Shown here one piece after another: positions 1-13,397 of a DNA stretch of 64,000 bases (position 1 is its first letter; the number at the start of each line of letters is the position of its first letter). The DNA is taken from positions 186,001 to 250,000 of the forward strand of contig JAURVB010013196.1 in assembly GCA_033002965.1 (NCBI GenBank), given 5' to 3'. The position numbers were made by a program, and so were the translations under genes. This DNA is from Piper betle. Its lineage: Eukaryota > Streptophyta > Magnoliopsida > Piperales > Piperaceae. The notes beneath the pieces are model-generated. The model had not been told where the DNA came from, searched no databases, and was given only the letters and a program-made list of their open reading frames with translations.

Positions 1-194
1 GGAGAAAGACCTGTCCTATTTCTTGTATTATTTTTTGATATTTGCATTATTTTGTTTGTATAGAGCTACTCACACTTAAAACATTTGGATCACATTTTCT
101 AATATCCAAAGTCCAAACTATATTTTGGTCAGTGATCTGGACACATTGCATGTCCAATAAACGTGATTGAAGATTGATATATTTTCATGGACAG

Positions 195-3100
195 GAAATG
201 AAGTTGAGTGTGAGCAGCTTGTCTGGTTAGCAAGAAGAGGAAGTACGACCATTTCTTTTAGTACATATATCTGGAGGAGGGGCACAATACCTATGTGGTG
301 GGGAGCTGAGCTTAAAATGACTGCTGCTGAAGCAGAAATTTATGTGTCAGATAGGGATCCTTATAAGGGGGCTTTGCAGTATTACCAGAGGATAAGTAAA
401 AGGTACAATTCTCAAAATGTGGAAGGAGTATCTGGTTCTTTACAAAATAATAATTCTTTGGTCCCTGTAGTTTGTATAAATCTCCTTCGAAATGCTGAGG
501 GAAAAGCAGAATCCGTTTTAGTTCAACATTTTGAGGAATCCTTGAATTTTGTTAGATCAACCGGAAAACTTCCTCAGACTCGAATTCACCTTATCAACTA
601 TGACTGGCATGCTAGTGTAAAATTAAAAGGTGAACAACAAACTATAGAGGGATTATGGAGACTCCTCAAGGGACCCACAGTCACTATTGGCTTTTCTGAA
701 GGGAATTATATACATTCACGACAGCAGCTTAAAGATTGCAAAGGTGTCATTATCTGCAATGAGGACATTGAAGGCGCATTTTGTATGAGATCTCTTCAAA
801 ATGGTGTGTTGCGATTTAATTGTGCCGATTCTTTAGATCGAACCAACGCTGCCAGTTATTTTGGCGCTCTGCAGGTTTTTGTAGAACAATGTCGAAGGCT
901 GGGATTATCTCTTGATAATGACTATTCAGTAGGATTGCCAACAGTTAACAGGTATGCTGATGCAAATAGTAATGGTGGATATATTGCTCCCTTACCTCCT
1001 GGATGGGAGAAACGCTCAGATGCAGTAACAGGGAAGACTTATTACATTGACCATAATACACGGACTACCACGTGGAACCACCCATGCCCGGACAAGCCAT
1101 GGAAGAGATTTGACATGAATTTTGAGGAGTTTAAGAGTTCTACAATTTTGTCTCCCATATCACAACTGTCTGAAATGTTCTTGCTTGCAGGGGATATTCA
1201 TGCCACTTTATATACAGGGTCAAAGGCTATGCACAGCCATATTCTTAATATTTTCCATGATGATGGTGGCAAATTTAAACAGTTTGCTGCTGCACAGAAT
1301 ATGAAGATTACACTGCAAAGGCGTTATAACAATGTGATTGTAGATAGTTCACGACAAAAACAACTTGAGATGTTCCTTGGGATGAGACTGTTTAAGCATC
1401 TTCCTTCCATACAGATTCATCCACTAGAAGTAAGTTGCGCTGACATGGAAAAAAGGTGGCTTAGTTTGTGCATGCTTTAAAAGTTGTCTATCCAGCTTAT
1501 CAACCATTGAGTACCAAATCAGGTGCTATAGCTTATAAACATTGGAGCAAGTTCAGATCATGCTTAGCTTTAAGCATTGGAGCAAGTGTTTTTCTGTTCA
1601 AAATTAGGAATTCAAGCTGAAGTATATGAATTTGATAAGGTGTTGACCGTTAAAAAATGCTAAACCTGTTTAATGTCAGATTAACTATATGTTAGTTGTT
1701 GCCTCTTCAATTGAAGCGGTAACAATTACTGGTTGATTTGAGCATGTTGAATGGGTAACTTTTCGTGGTTAAACTGTACAGTTAAACACAGTCATCCTGT
1801 CCATTAACATGGATTTCAATGGCATGTTCAGGGTCGTGCACTGTTTCAGAAGTAAGCATTTTGTCATAGATTAGCAGGGAATTAGTTTTAGAAGATGGAG
1901 TATAAAACCATCTAGGATAAAACAGAATAATGAATAAATAAGATTTGACTAGTCTTGTAAGCTTTATTGCTGCTTCAGGCCATCAAATAGGCAGTTACTG
2001 CAGAATTTGTGGCACAATAAGACGTTTAGATCTACCTGATTGATTGACTAGTGTATTTTTTATGAGTTTATGCAATAGGGTGTTTTTGTTTCGTTTTAAC
2101 CTAATCACTAATGAGAAGCACTGAGAGTTCATGTTTTTTCACAATGCGTAGTATTGACATTAGTCTGAACTTGCCATGAAATAAAAGAACTCCATATTCG
2201 GCTCTTTTGAAAGTGTGTGTTCAATTATTTGGGGTGTTTCCTGGTCTGGGGAAAGGCTGGCTGCTGCTTTTTTTTCCATGTATGTGACATGGACTGGTAA
2301 GCTCTGTTTTGTTAGATTATGTGAGTTATCACGAGATATAGTCAGACTTAGAGTTCAAGTAGAGTTAGTTGTTATAAGGCTTTAGTTAGTTAAAGTGTTA
2401 TTTGGAGTTACTGGATTAATATATTTGTGATTAGGCTAGTATGGAATTAGATGTGAAAGAGAATTGCATTTGTACCCATAAAAATATATAATAGAAAAGA
2501 GGTGAATGGTTGGAACTCTCTTGGGAAATCAATACGACTCTTTCTTCTCCATTTACATTCCCTGGTCAATTGTTTTTTTCCAAACGATATTCAGAAAGTT
2601 TCGATTGTCGAAAACCCTTCGTACCAGTCTGAAATCCAGCCAGCTCTTCCTTCCTTTGGCAATTGTTAAATGTTGGTGACAAGGTAGAGGAAGGTCGGCT
2701 ACTGTGGCTCCCTGGTTGCCACAGTTAACATTACTAGGATGAGTTCAAGTAGTTAGCTAATGAGCTTAATGGGAATGTTAAATTTTCCTATTTCTTATAT
2801 GATTTGGATTCCTCCTATAAATATAGAAGCAGCATGCTATAACTATGTTAGCTATTTATACTTCATGCTTTTGATCTGGTACCAAATGAGATCCCACCTG
2901 CATATCAAGGCATCAAAAACTGTTATAGACGGCATTTTTATGGTCATGTATATTTTCGTAAATCTTGCTAAATAATTCTGTCGTTCTATGTTGGTTTCAT
3001 GGATTAAAATAATCATTTGCTGATTTGTGGCTTTAATTTGTTGTTTAACCACTGCTTGGATGTTGAATTCCTTTCATCAACTATAGGTACTATCGCGTCC

Positions 3101-6100
3101 ATCAGCCTGTTTTTTGAAGCCAATTTCAAGCATATTTCCTAATGGAAATGGTGGATCCGATCTTCTTAGTGTAAAGAGAAAAGACTTGACATGGGTACAG
3201 TTGGTCCTGTTCATAATGTTTTTTTTCTTCTTCTGTTTTTTGAATACTAAGGTTTTAGTAAGTATTTATCCTGTTTTTGAATAGGTTTTCCCACCAGCTG
3301 CAGATGTTGTTGAGCTGTTTATTTATCTTAGAGAGCCTTGCCATGTTTGCCAACTTCTTCTCACAGTATTTCATGGTGCAGAAGAATCATCTTTTCCGGC
3401 TACTGTTGATGTTAGAACTGGGCGTAACTTAGATGAGCTTAAACTCATACTTGACGTAGGTTTATTTCTCTTATCAGTCCATTTTCTTCTTATTGTGGTA
3501 TATTTTGTATTTGTCGGTATAAGATATTGATATTTTTCATGTAACAGAGGATGGTGTAACCCTTAAATTACTTAGAAGGCTGCTGCCCCCTGATTGATAG
3601 TTTATTTTGCCAGTAACTTTTTTGCAAGTGGTGTATTGTGGTCTGTGCAATATATTTGGATTTTTACTCCTCAATGAATGTAAAAAAAATGAATATAATT
3701 GTTATATTAAAAAAGAAATATATATGATAATTAGGAACAATCTAGAAGGAAAAATGAAGATCAACATGTAGTCTTTTTATAACTCTATTATTCTGTCCTT
3801 CAGTCTTTTGTTCCATATCTGATGGTCGCGTAGGTTCCACCCATGGGTTAAGCTTAATGGCCTGATCCGTCATGTTAGTTCCTTGATTTATCAAGGACGA
3901 TCACTGTTAGTACATAGTTGGAAATTTTACACCAAGAGCATTCCATTTTTGTATTTATATGAGAGCTTTGAAGCTGTATAGTATCTGTATTATGCACATT
4001 ACCTTTTCTCCTCTTGTGGCTCCTATACTTATTTACCTTTTTTTGTGTGAATTGGAACCATTGATATCTATTTCCTACCGATTTCACTTTTTGAACTTCT
4101 TTTTACAGGGAGCATTTATACCACAGTGTGGGAATGGCACCAATCTTGTGATTCCCCTAACCGGCACCATTAACTCTGAAGACATGGCAGTTACTGGTGC
4201 TGGTGCACGGCTTCACACTCAAAATAAAACAAATTTATCCTTGTATGAATTTGAAGAATTGGAAGGTGAATTGAACTTTCTAACTCGTGTGGTGGCCCTC
4301 ACGTTCTATCCAGCAGTTCCAGGACGAAACCCCATTACTCTTGGTGAGGTACAAACGTATTAACTGCTTTTTGTCTTCTTTTATCACTTTGATGAGTGAA
4401 TGATATTTATTCACCACTCTGGCCTTTGTATGATGATATTAAAGTGAATTGTGTGTTCTTATGCTTGGCTGCATCTGAATCGTGTTCTTGTGCTTGGCTT
4501 CTATTTAATATCTGATTTTTGGTTTCAAGATTTGTTTTTACTAAAGTTGTACTTAATGATTGAGTAATAGAAATCTAGTAGAAAAGAAAAGTTATTTAGG
4601 AGAAAACTTATTTGTTATTTAAAAATTTTAAAACTATTTGTTGTCTTTTGAGAAAATTTTATTAATATTTAACAAAATTATGCAGAATAGAACTTTCTGT
4701 TTTATCATGGCAAGGTAAATAACTGAGTCTTTCACTTTAGAGTTTGTATTTCAAATGTCAATATCAGTGTGAAAAAGACATGGTAGTCGTTTATATTGTA
4801 TGATTAAATTGTTTTTTGTTAATTTTATTTAATATGCACTGGTGTTAGTGTTTTTATTTTACAGGCTAACGGATGTAACTTGTAAGTTCGATTATATCAT
4901 AGGACAGGGGTTAATGTTATTTTTCTATTTGCAAATTCACTATTGTTTGCTAACAACTTCAGTGACCATGTTTGTGTACATCTCTTAAGCTGTAACTGAT
5001 CTTATTGTTTTTTTGTTGCTTCCTGTTTTAGATAGAGGTTCTTGGAGTTACTCTTCCCTGGAGGAAAATTTTTGCTGACAAACAAGCCAACATAGAAATC
5101 CTTCAGCTAGCTCAAAAATTTCAGAAACAAATGGATTCTTCATGGAGTTGTGAACAGATAGCTCCTTCCAATGGCCAAATAACCGGGCATGTCAGTCAGG
5201 CACCAGAATTTCTAACGTCAGCAAATCCATTTCTTAGTGATTTAGGTACAAATCCTTTTTATGATAAAACCTCCACTAATGAGACCGTTGCGCAGTTAGC
5301 TCAGACTTCTGGGAGTGTGGGTCACGGCCTTGATCTATTAACTGGAGATTTTCAATATTCTCCTCCCGTAATCCAGCCTGAAATGACCAAAACTGCTAAG
5401 GGATCAGAGGTTTCTGATGCTCTTTATTTTTTGGACAATTTATCTGTGGATCAGAGCTCTTGTTTTCCGGATTCTAAAGAGTCTTCATCTCCTAGAAAGG
5501 TGGCACAGACTCCAACACAGGCAAAGGGGGCATCAAAGACGTACAGTGGCATAGACCATTACATCAAATGTTTTAGAGCACTTTCTGGTTTAAACAAGGT
5601 GTTGTTGCTTATCATTTACCTTTTATTTTTATTACAATAATGCCTATGTCAATTTATACTTTATTTAATGACTTGGTGGTGAGCAGTGTGTGGCTATCAC
5701 AATTCTAATTAGTATTGCTGCCTGTTGAAATAATTTCATTGCATGTTATTAGTAGTTCTTTTTATTTTTAGTTTTAACTTTTATGTCAACAATCCTGTCT
5801 TTATTTTGTGACACACTCCCTTCTGCAGGCTCAGAAGATGGATTTTACATCTGCTATGAAACTTGAAATGGAAAGACTACGGGTTAATCTTTCTGCAGCT
5901 GAGAGGGATCGGGCATTATTATCAGTAGGCACAGACCCTGCAACTATAAATCCAAATTCATTGCTTGATGAAAGATACATGTTTAGGCTCTTGAAATTGT
6001 CCAACTATCTTTCAGTACTTGGTCACTCGGCTCTTGAAGATAGGGTTATTGGTTTGATTGGTCTTGAATCCACTGATGAAAATATCATAGACTTTTGGAA

Positions 6101-9100
6101 TATACCTGCCATTGGAGAGAGTTGCAGCAATTCCAAATGTGAAATTCATTTTGATAGAGAATCGGGTTTGCAGGGATTATCTGCACCTAAGGCTAAGTCT
6201 AACCACCCATTGCTTCTAGTATGCTCGAGTTGTAGAAAAAAGGTTTGTGAGATTTGCTGTGCTGGATGGGGTGCTGCCTTACTTATAGTGAATAATTTGA
6301 GAGATACTGGAAATTTTAATGGGTCTCCAAACCAAGGTGGGTCCAGTCATGGTGACCAGCGAAGTGGACCTTCATTTGGTCATTCAGATGCAATAATTTG
6401 TTTGTCATGCTGTGATAAAGATGTTCAAGATTCACTGATTGTAGACTATGTAAGGCTTTTGACTAGTTTAAGAAGAAAAAGTCGTGCAAATGAGGCTGCA
6501 ATCAAGGCTTTGGACCAAGTAATTACTACAAGTTATAAGGATATAGCAATGCCGGATTTTGATTTGGCCAGGACAGTGTTGCAGAAGTTACTTGATGGGG
6601 AGGAGTCATTGGCAGAATTTCCAGACGCAAGTTTATTGCATTCGGTAATCTTATTTATCATAGTTATATATGTCAATGTTCAGAAATATTTTCAACTATA
6701 GCTATACTAACACGAGGGCACAAAATATCTTCTTCTTCTTCTTCTTCTTCTTCTTCTTCTGGGCGGATGCCTTTCCCAATGCCAACCACCCTCCTACTTT
6801 GCCTAGTCTTGGGACTGGCAATGCACAAGCGTTGGCGGAGATAGTGTCACAATGTATCTACCCCAGTTAATTGATTGTATTACGGCTCTTTGACATTTTA
6901 GTATTTTGAGTTCTCTTAGTGCTTCAAGTGGTCATCATTATAATTATTGTTGACGTCATCATCTACACCTTATTTTGATTTTTGGCATGCTTTATGGATG
7001 TAGTTGGATGCCATATACATAGCAGCTTTACTCTTTTGTTGGCTAGAATTTTAGAACTTCAACGGAATAAATAGTGTCTATTGTAAAACAACAACAGAGT
7101 ATCAGGACACGTAGAGATGGAAATGGAAACCAGAAATTTATATTTAGATGGAAAACATTATGGCTTTAAGAGATTGAAGTGCACTTGTTTTATTCAAGAT
7201 GTGGTCTCCTTAAAAAGTCTGTAGCATTCTACGAAGTTTGACAAGACGGGTTGGTCTATAATTCATTGCCCATATTAAATGTGCAGTCTTTAATGTAGGC
7301 GGTTGATCTCTTGCTTATGGTTGTTGAGTAAACATAGATATTGTAAGCGCTTATAGTTTTTCCGTCAGTATTTTCTACACCTGGATGATACCATTTGGTA
7401 TCTTTCTGCCTTTGTTTGTTGTTTAAGTTTTTATTTTATTTTGTTTTTTCTGTTTTCAGGTTCGGACAGCAGTTGGATCTGCACCACTTTTATCACTTCT
7501 TACTCCAATGCACTGTGAAGGACAACATGCCTACTGGAGAGCGTCTTCAAGTCTTTCTAGTGTTGATCTAGCTATTGTTCTCAGCAGCCTTGCCGATGTC
7601 TCAGGGGTTATCTTGATTGTAAGCCCCTGCGGTTATTCGGCATCCGACGTGCCCAGTGTAAGAGTGTTGTATATTTTATCTGCATTACATTTTTTTGTGG
7701 TTTTGAGAAGTTAGTTGTTAAGGGTGCTGGAAATTTTGAACTTATAATTTAGTTTTATTGTTTTCCAAAACAAAAGTTTGGCAACTGGACCAGATTTGGT
7801 TCTTGTCCTGAACTGCAATTTATAAACCACTTCATTTTATTAGCGCTTATGTTCTTTTTTCTGTAAAAATAATCCTTTGCATAAACATACTTCTATAGAA
7901 TTCTGCTTGTGTTTGTCTGATGTGTAAGTGTAGTAGTTTTATGATTTTTTTTACTCAGTATCTAACTATTGGGTGTTGAGTTTCTGTTATGTGGTTCTTA
8001 GGACGCAAAAATGTAGGTTTACTGTTTATAAATGATTGAAATGTTACTGAAGGGCATTATATATTTTTGGCACATCAATATATTTGTTTGTGTGTGTGTA
8101 AGCATATGTGCCTCTATGAGAATTTTATGCGTGTTCTCAGTTGACAGGTATAAATATGTGCAATTATCCCTTCAGGTACAAATGTGGGCCAGTAACAAAA
8201 TCAATAAAGAAGAACGTTCCTTCATAGGGAAATGGGACCTTCAATCACTACTATCATCCTCTTCAGAATTTATTGGTCCAGAAAAGTCTGATGCACGTAA
8301 AGAGGTTCCCAGGCATGTGAAATTTACTTTCCGAAACCCTGTCAGATGTCGGCTTATATGGATGACATTGACCCTTCCTAGAGCTGCTTTGAGTTCTGTG
8401 AATTTGGAGAAAGATTTCAGTGTTCTCTCCTTGGGTGATGGTGATCTGTCACTCTTAAATCGACAAGCATCTCTTGATTCTGCATTTCAGGAGTCCCATG
8501 CAATTCACGCAAAAAAATATTAGTTGCTGGCAAGCCTGTTAGAAAGGAAGTGACACCCAGCACCTTGTTTCATGGATCGGATAAGTTGAACATTAAGGCC
8601 TGGTTGGAGAAGTCCCCACCATTGGGTCGATTTAAGGTAAGCTGCTCTTTCTCAATTGTTATGCATGTTGAATGATATAGCTTTATATTCTTAATGAACT
8701 TTTCTTATTGCTGATTTTACAAGATTATCTTGAAACATATTTTAATTCTTTTAATATGTCATTGTGATATTTATTTTGTATGTTTAAGAAAACCCAATTT
8801 TTTAGCTGGAAACTGGGATACAAGGAGCTGCTGGTTTATTATTCTGAGATAAGAATGAAGTATGAAACTCTAACATCTGTCTACACATCATGAAAAACGA
8901 TTTCTATGTTAACTTGTGTACTTGATGGTGTTTGCACTTTGGGAAGTGAAAACATCAGCCTTATATCCCAATGCCTTAGTGCATATAAAATAATTTGATA
9001 TTTTGGATGCTGTAGAAACTGTGTACGCAAAGAAATGGCTATGTAGAAGGTAGCATAGGCCTTGCGTAGTTGAAGTCAATTGTGGATGACAAACATGCTA

Positions 9101-9747
9101 TTTCAACGGTTTAACCCCCGTGTGTTTCTTATCTTTTTCCTATTTTGGTTATTGCAGATTCAAGTTGAAATTGAAAGATTTGTTGATTATGATCGAGTTC
9201 TAGAACAGTATATATCACCTGGCGGACCAGCACTAGCAGGCTTTCGCCTGGATTCTTTTGCTGCAATAAAGCCTCGTGTTGCCCACTCTCCGGCATTGTT
9301 AGAAGCCAATGGGGGGGATATCTCGTTGGCATGCATTGAGGATAGACACATCAATCCTTCTATACTGTTTATTCAAGTGTCTGCAGTGCAGGTAATTATA
9401 AAGCTAGTATATATGCTGAGTTTCTTGAACATTGTCATGGTTGGGTGACACAATTTTGTTGGTTGACACAGGATTCAAACAATATGGTGATTGTTGGTGA
9501 ATATCGCTTGCCAGAGGCACGACCAGGAATCCCACTGTACTTCGACTTTCCAAGACCAATTCAAGCTCGCAGGGTTAGTTTCAAACTATATGGGGATTTA
9601 GCCGCATTTGCAGATGAAATGACGGAGCAAGATGACGGGGAAATTAAAATACTGCCATCTGGTCTGTCACTTTCTAATCGCATTAAATTATACTATTATG
9701 CCGATCCTTTAGAGCTTGGTAAATGGGCAAATTTGTATGCTATTTAA
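195..9747 (+). CDS. SAC9: SAC9-type phosphoinositide phosphatase with WW domain (5' partial, ten exons)
   Basis: Exons seen: 195-1429, 3087-3194, 3285-3455, 4109-4348, 5032-5598, 5829-6644, 7460-7657, 8176-8636, 9158-9391, 9472-9747, all with GT/AG borders and consistent phase. The first exon carries the end of the SAC catalytic domain with the CX5R(T) motif CADSLDRT (about nt 822-845), followed by a WW domain (LPPGWEKR...TTTWNHP, nt 991-1085). The rest is the long C-terminal region typical of plant SAC9, ending [15 protein letters not shown]9 is known to act on PI(4,5)P2 pools in stress signalling and membrane traffic. The N-terminal exons lie upstream of the window. Exon 8 breaks frame at an A7 run (8511-8517): the frame reaches a stop at 8521-8523, but adding one A restores the conserved ILVAGKPVR sequence and the downstream phase. 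The family identification is strong; the break is probably an assembly error. Confidence 0.93.
6727..6760 (+). repeat. (TTC)n microsatellite in SAC9 intron 6
   Basis: About eleven TTC/CTT units lie in the intron after the exon ending at 6644. Read through in frame they would encode only a run of phenylalanine, so no coding role is likely. Confidence 0.9.
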
Positions 9748-10350
9748 CATATTGTTAATATTTTTTTTCCTTTTTTGTTGCAAACTCAATTTTGTTTCAA
9801 GTTGAAATGTGCTGTAATTTTTCATCCTCATTCATTGTAGAATGTTGTGTAATTTTTGAGTAAGCTAGTCCATTTTTGTTGTATTTCATTTTTCATATTT
9901 GCAAACTCATAACAGCTCTTGTAATTTAATATGAACAATAAGTATGATTTGTTAATAGGATTACATCTTTGGATAATTTATATATACACATGACTGCGTG
10001 CTTGTGAGACAATTGGATCCAATGACGTGCTTTTTTGTGTTGGCAAATAGAAAGGAATAGGCTCTTTCTGTAGATATTTTCAATGTTGTCAAAACTACAA
10101 ATTTGATTGTGCGACCTTTGGCCCAGCTGGACGTGTCTTGGCCTTAAACCTAGTGCTGTGAGCAAAATGACAAATCTCTGCAGTAGATGTAACGATCGAA
10201 GATGACTGCCGCATGAAAGGGATTCGAGTAAACCGGAAAAGACGTATTTTTTTGGTAGATAGCATGACAGAGACAGTACAATAATAGATGTAAGAGAGTA
10301 AAATTCTGAAGCACACCTTTCCAGAGAAGGACAACATTTACCTGTTCTCA
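9748..10350. other. Convergent 3' region between SAC9 and the NPH3 gene
   Basis: AT-rich sequence holding the presumed 3' UTR of SAC9 (+) and the distal 3' region of the BTB/NPH3 gene (-). I see no further gene; the short open frames here have no recognisable product. Confidence 0.6.
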
Positions 10351-10586
10351 GTTAAACAGACAATACACGAGTAAAGAAATCACTCAAGAGTCATCTTAAT
10401 TGAGAACTCTCTACATAAAGCAATCACACATCCAGATAATATCAAACTCTATTTGTATCAGACGATCAGTTAAACAGAGGAAACACAAGTAAAGAAATCA
10501 CTCAAGAGTCATCTTAATTAAGAGCTCTCTACATAAAGCAATCACACATCCACATAATATCAAACTCTATTCGTATCAGACGATCC
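10351..10586 (-). repeat. 118-bp tandem duplication in NPH3 3' UTR
   Basis: Two copies, 10351-10468 and 10469-10586, share long identical stretches such as GTAAAGAAATCACTCAAGAG and differ at only a few sites, so the duplication is recent. On the minus strand they lie directly after the stop codon of the BTB/NPH3 gene, so the whole array is transcribed 3' UTR. Confidence 0.9.
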
Positions 10587-13047
10587 TCATGACAGTGAGA
10601 ACCTTCTCCTCCTGGGCTTCTCAACAACCTCCATCCCGTCATCGAGGTGGAAAGTATCCTTGGACCCATGTTTGAAAGGGTTCAACTTCCCCAATTTCTT
10701 GGATACGGAAGAGAAGAAGGTTGACCTTTTGGGGGTGGAGGATGTGGCTGATGACCCGTGGCTCCTCTGCAAATCAGACAGGCATATCTTCATCTTTGCC
10801 AGCTCCGACCGCAGCAACTCGTTCTCCTTGATCAAGGTCGTGTCGGCCTGTATCTGGGCTCTGGTGGTTACGGCGTCGGGCGTGGCCAGGCCTTCGTCGA
10901 CCACCCCACTCCGGAGCTTGAGCTGGTCGTAGTAGAGGGCGTGGAGGACAATCTGAACGGGCAGGCGCTTGTTCTGGGATGCATGCACCCGGGCTTCATA
11001 CGACAGCTTCAATGGATCCATCACGCTGCATACCTTCTCCCTCTCTATCTCGTCCAATGCTGGATGCGTCTGATTAGTACAGTGCAAACATTAATATGAT
11101 CACTCGACACAAGAAATTAAAGAAAGACGAAGCTAACATGTCTAAGAAACTCCATGTTTTATTCCAATTTTCTATCATTATTTCTATATTTCAATACAAA
11201 TGATTATAAACGTCTCCACGATCACGTATTTTATAAAAATATCCAGCCTCTTTGTCGAACAGAGGTATCTAGTATTTGCTTGATGCAAGCTCCATCGAGC
11301 TGAAAGAGGCGCAAAATCAATCAATGCATCAAAAGTCCTCTCAAATCAGACTTTCAGACCTTCAAGTAGATGCTTGAATCAAACATGTATAAACGAAATT
11401 TCAATTGTTTAGAAGTAAAGGAATCACAAACTCCATGTTTCATACTTTCATACTAAACACAAGATGAACAATCAAAGATTTCTCTTCAAAACCATATAAA
11501 CAGAGTAGGTTTGGATAATACCTTCAAGTAGATGTCGACGGCGCGGTAGATATCGTCGTCCACCTTCCTGGCCGTCTTGGGGATGAGGTAGGCGATGCCG
11601 GTGAACTTGGAGATGCTGAGCCCCCGTCGGTAGCGATCTCGGCCAGGTACGCGTCCACCGTCTTCGCCACCCGCTGCATGGCCGCCGACGCCGGCGCCGC
11701 CCCGTACACCCTCGCCCCCTGCTCCCTCTCCACGAACCCGTCGATGATCCGCCTCACGCTGTCCAGATCGAACAGCCGCTCCCCGTCGTAGGTGAAGGAC
11801 AGCACCAGCAGGTCCCCGACCATGACATGCTCGAGCACCGCCGACAGCCGCCGCTCCAGCTCGTTCTTGCACGGCACCGAGACGTTGAGGAAGATGGCGG
11901 CCCGGAGCAGGCAGCTAAGGAAGCTGATGGGCAAGGCGGTGCCGCCGGAGACGGAGGACTTGTCCACGGGGGGAGGAGGGCGACGATGGCCTCCAGGACC
12001 TGGCGCTGGGTCTTTCGAACGGCGGCGTCGGCCGGGGGAGCGGCGACGGCAACGGCCGCACCGGACTGGCCGCGGACGAGGTCGCGGAGGGACTTGTCGG
12101 TGTAGGCGGTTATGGCAGAGGCGAGGGCGGGGGTCTTGGCGCCGCGGGACTTCATGGTGGCGATGACCTTTTGGAAGGAGGAGATGTTGAGGGCGGCGAG
12201 CTCGGTCGCCCACCAGTCCGGCGGGGAGCGGCTGGGGAAGTTGGCCTCGTTGCAGGCCTTAGTGCTGACTACGTCGACGCACCGCTTGAGCAGGTTGAGG
12301 TGGTCGGCGATGGGGAGGAGGGACTCGCAGGACTTGAGGACGGCGACCGCGCCGGAGAGAGTGGTGAGGGCGGCGCAGGCCAGGAAGTCCTCGGTGCGGT
12401 CGGCCAGGTTCTCGTCGCAGTACCGCTCCGTCATCTCCAGGTAGTCGGCTGCGCACCGGAGCGCCGCCACGTTGTGGACGGTGATCTCAAAGTTGACGCC
12501 GTAGCAAAACTTGGCCGCCTTCTCGAATATCTCCGCCCCGCCCGGCACCTCACTCAGGCTTATCCTGCTCAGCTCCGCCGACGGCGACTCCAATATCATC
12601 TTCCTCACCATCCCACTCTTGGTCATCAGCATAAACTAGTACATGCACATCCATCCATATATATATTGATTGAGGATACATACGTACACACACATATATA
12701 TATATATATTAGCATACAAATATCAACAAAACACAAATATACACATATATACATGAACATTCATAGAAGATCATATGTATGTGTTTACCTTGTGAAGAGA
12801 AAAGCTGGCCTCCCCGACCTCGACTACGATGTCGGTGGGGATTTGTTGGGAGAAAACCCTGCTCAAGAGTAGGAATTAAACAAGAGTTTATTTAGACAAC
12901 TACTATAACAAATGACAACAATAGATAGCAATTCATGGTATTGACAGAGCAGAGGGATTCATTGTACCACTGTCCGGTTCTCTCCATGGCCACAGAGGCT
13001 CTGCCGCTCTTGACGGTGCCGGTAGGAGGAAGAGCGGCAGCGGCCAT
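10587..13047 (-). CDS. BTB/POZ and NPH3 domain protein (two one-base frame breaks)
   Basis: Four exons on the minus strand: 12968-13047 (ATG at 13047), 12789-12858, 11522-12635 and 10587-11069. The product is about 582 aa once the frame is repaired. The N-terminus reads MERTGQW|VFSQQIPTDIVVEVGE across two splice joins, then a BTB fold, the NPH3 domain (CKNELERR, SFTYDGERL, LKLSYEARVHASQNKRLP), a short C-terminal coiled coil (LIKENELLRSELAKM) and a basic RRRRFSLS tail. It resembles the Arabidopsis At5g48800 group. NPH3 proteins act as CUL3 ubiquitin-ligase adaptors and in phototropin signalling at the plasma membrane; the role of this member is not established. Exon 3 has two breaks: a C6 run (11968-11973) one base short, and a G5 run (11621-11625, minus sense) one base short. 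Exon length 1114 = 1116 - 2 agrees. The third exon is very GC-rich. Confidence 0.9.
12660..12780. repeat. TA/CA-rich microsatellite in NPH3 intron 2
   Basis: Stretches of TATATA and ACACAC fill the intron between the exon starting at 12635 and the exon ending at 12789. It is low-complexity DNA and contains no coding signal. Confidence 0.75.
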
Positions 13048-13366
13048 GGGAGAATGGTTTTTAATTGGGATATACTAAGTAGGCGGCGGAAGGAAGGAGA
13101 GGACACGGGATGGAGAATGGCAACAGAATTGTATGTGCAAGAAGCTGATGGATCCAAGCTTGATTATAACGTAAGAGAGAGATTTTTTACTCTTTTTCTT
13201 TCCGAGTGGCTTTGTGTCTTTTCAATCTACTGTTCCCGTTCCGTTCCCATACCTGTTTCCATAAATTTCCACCGCTCTCATGGACTTTGCCAACTGTGAG
13301 AGGAATCTTTTCACTCTTCGGCTGCTCCATAATGCTTCTACCAGCTTTGCTATTTCCATAAATTTG

Positions 13367-13397
<31 letters not shown>

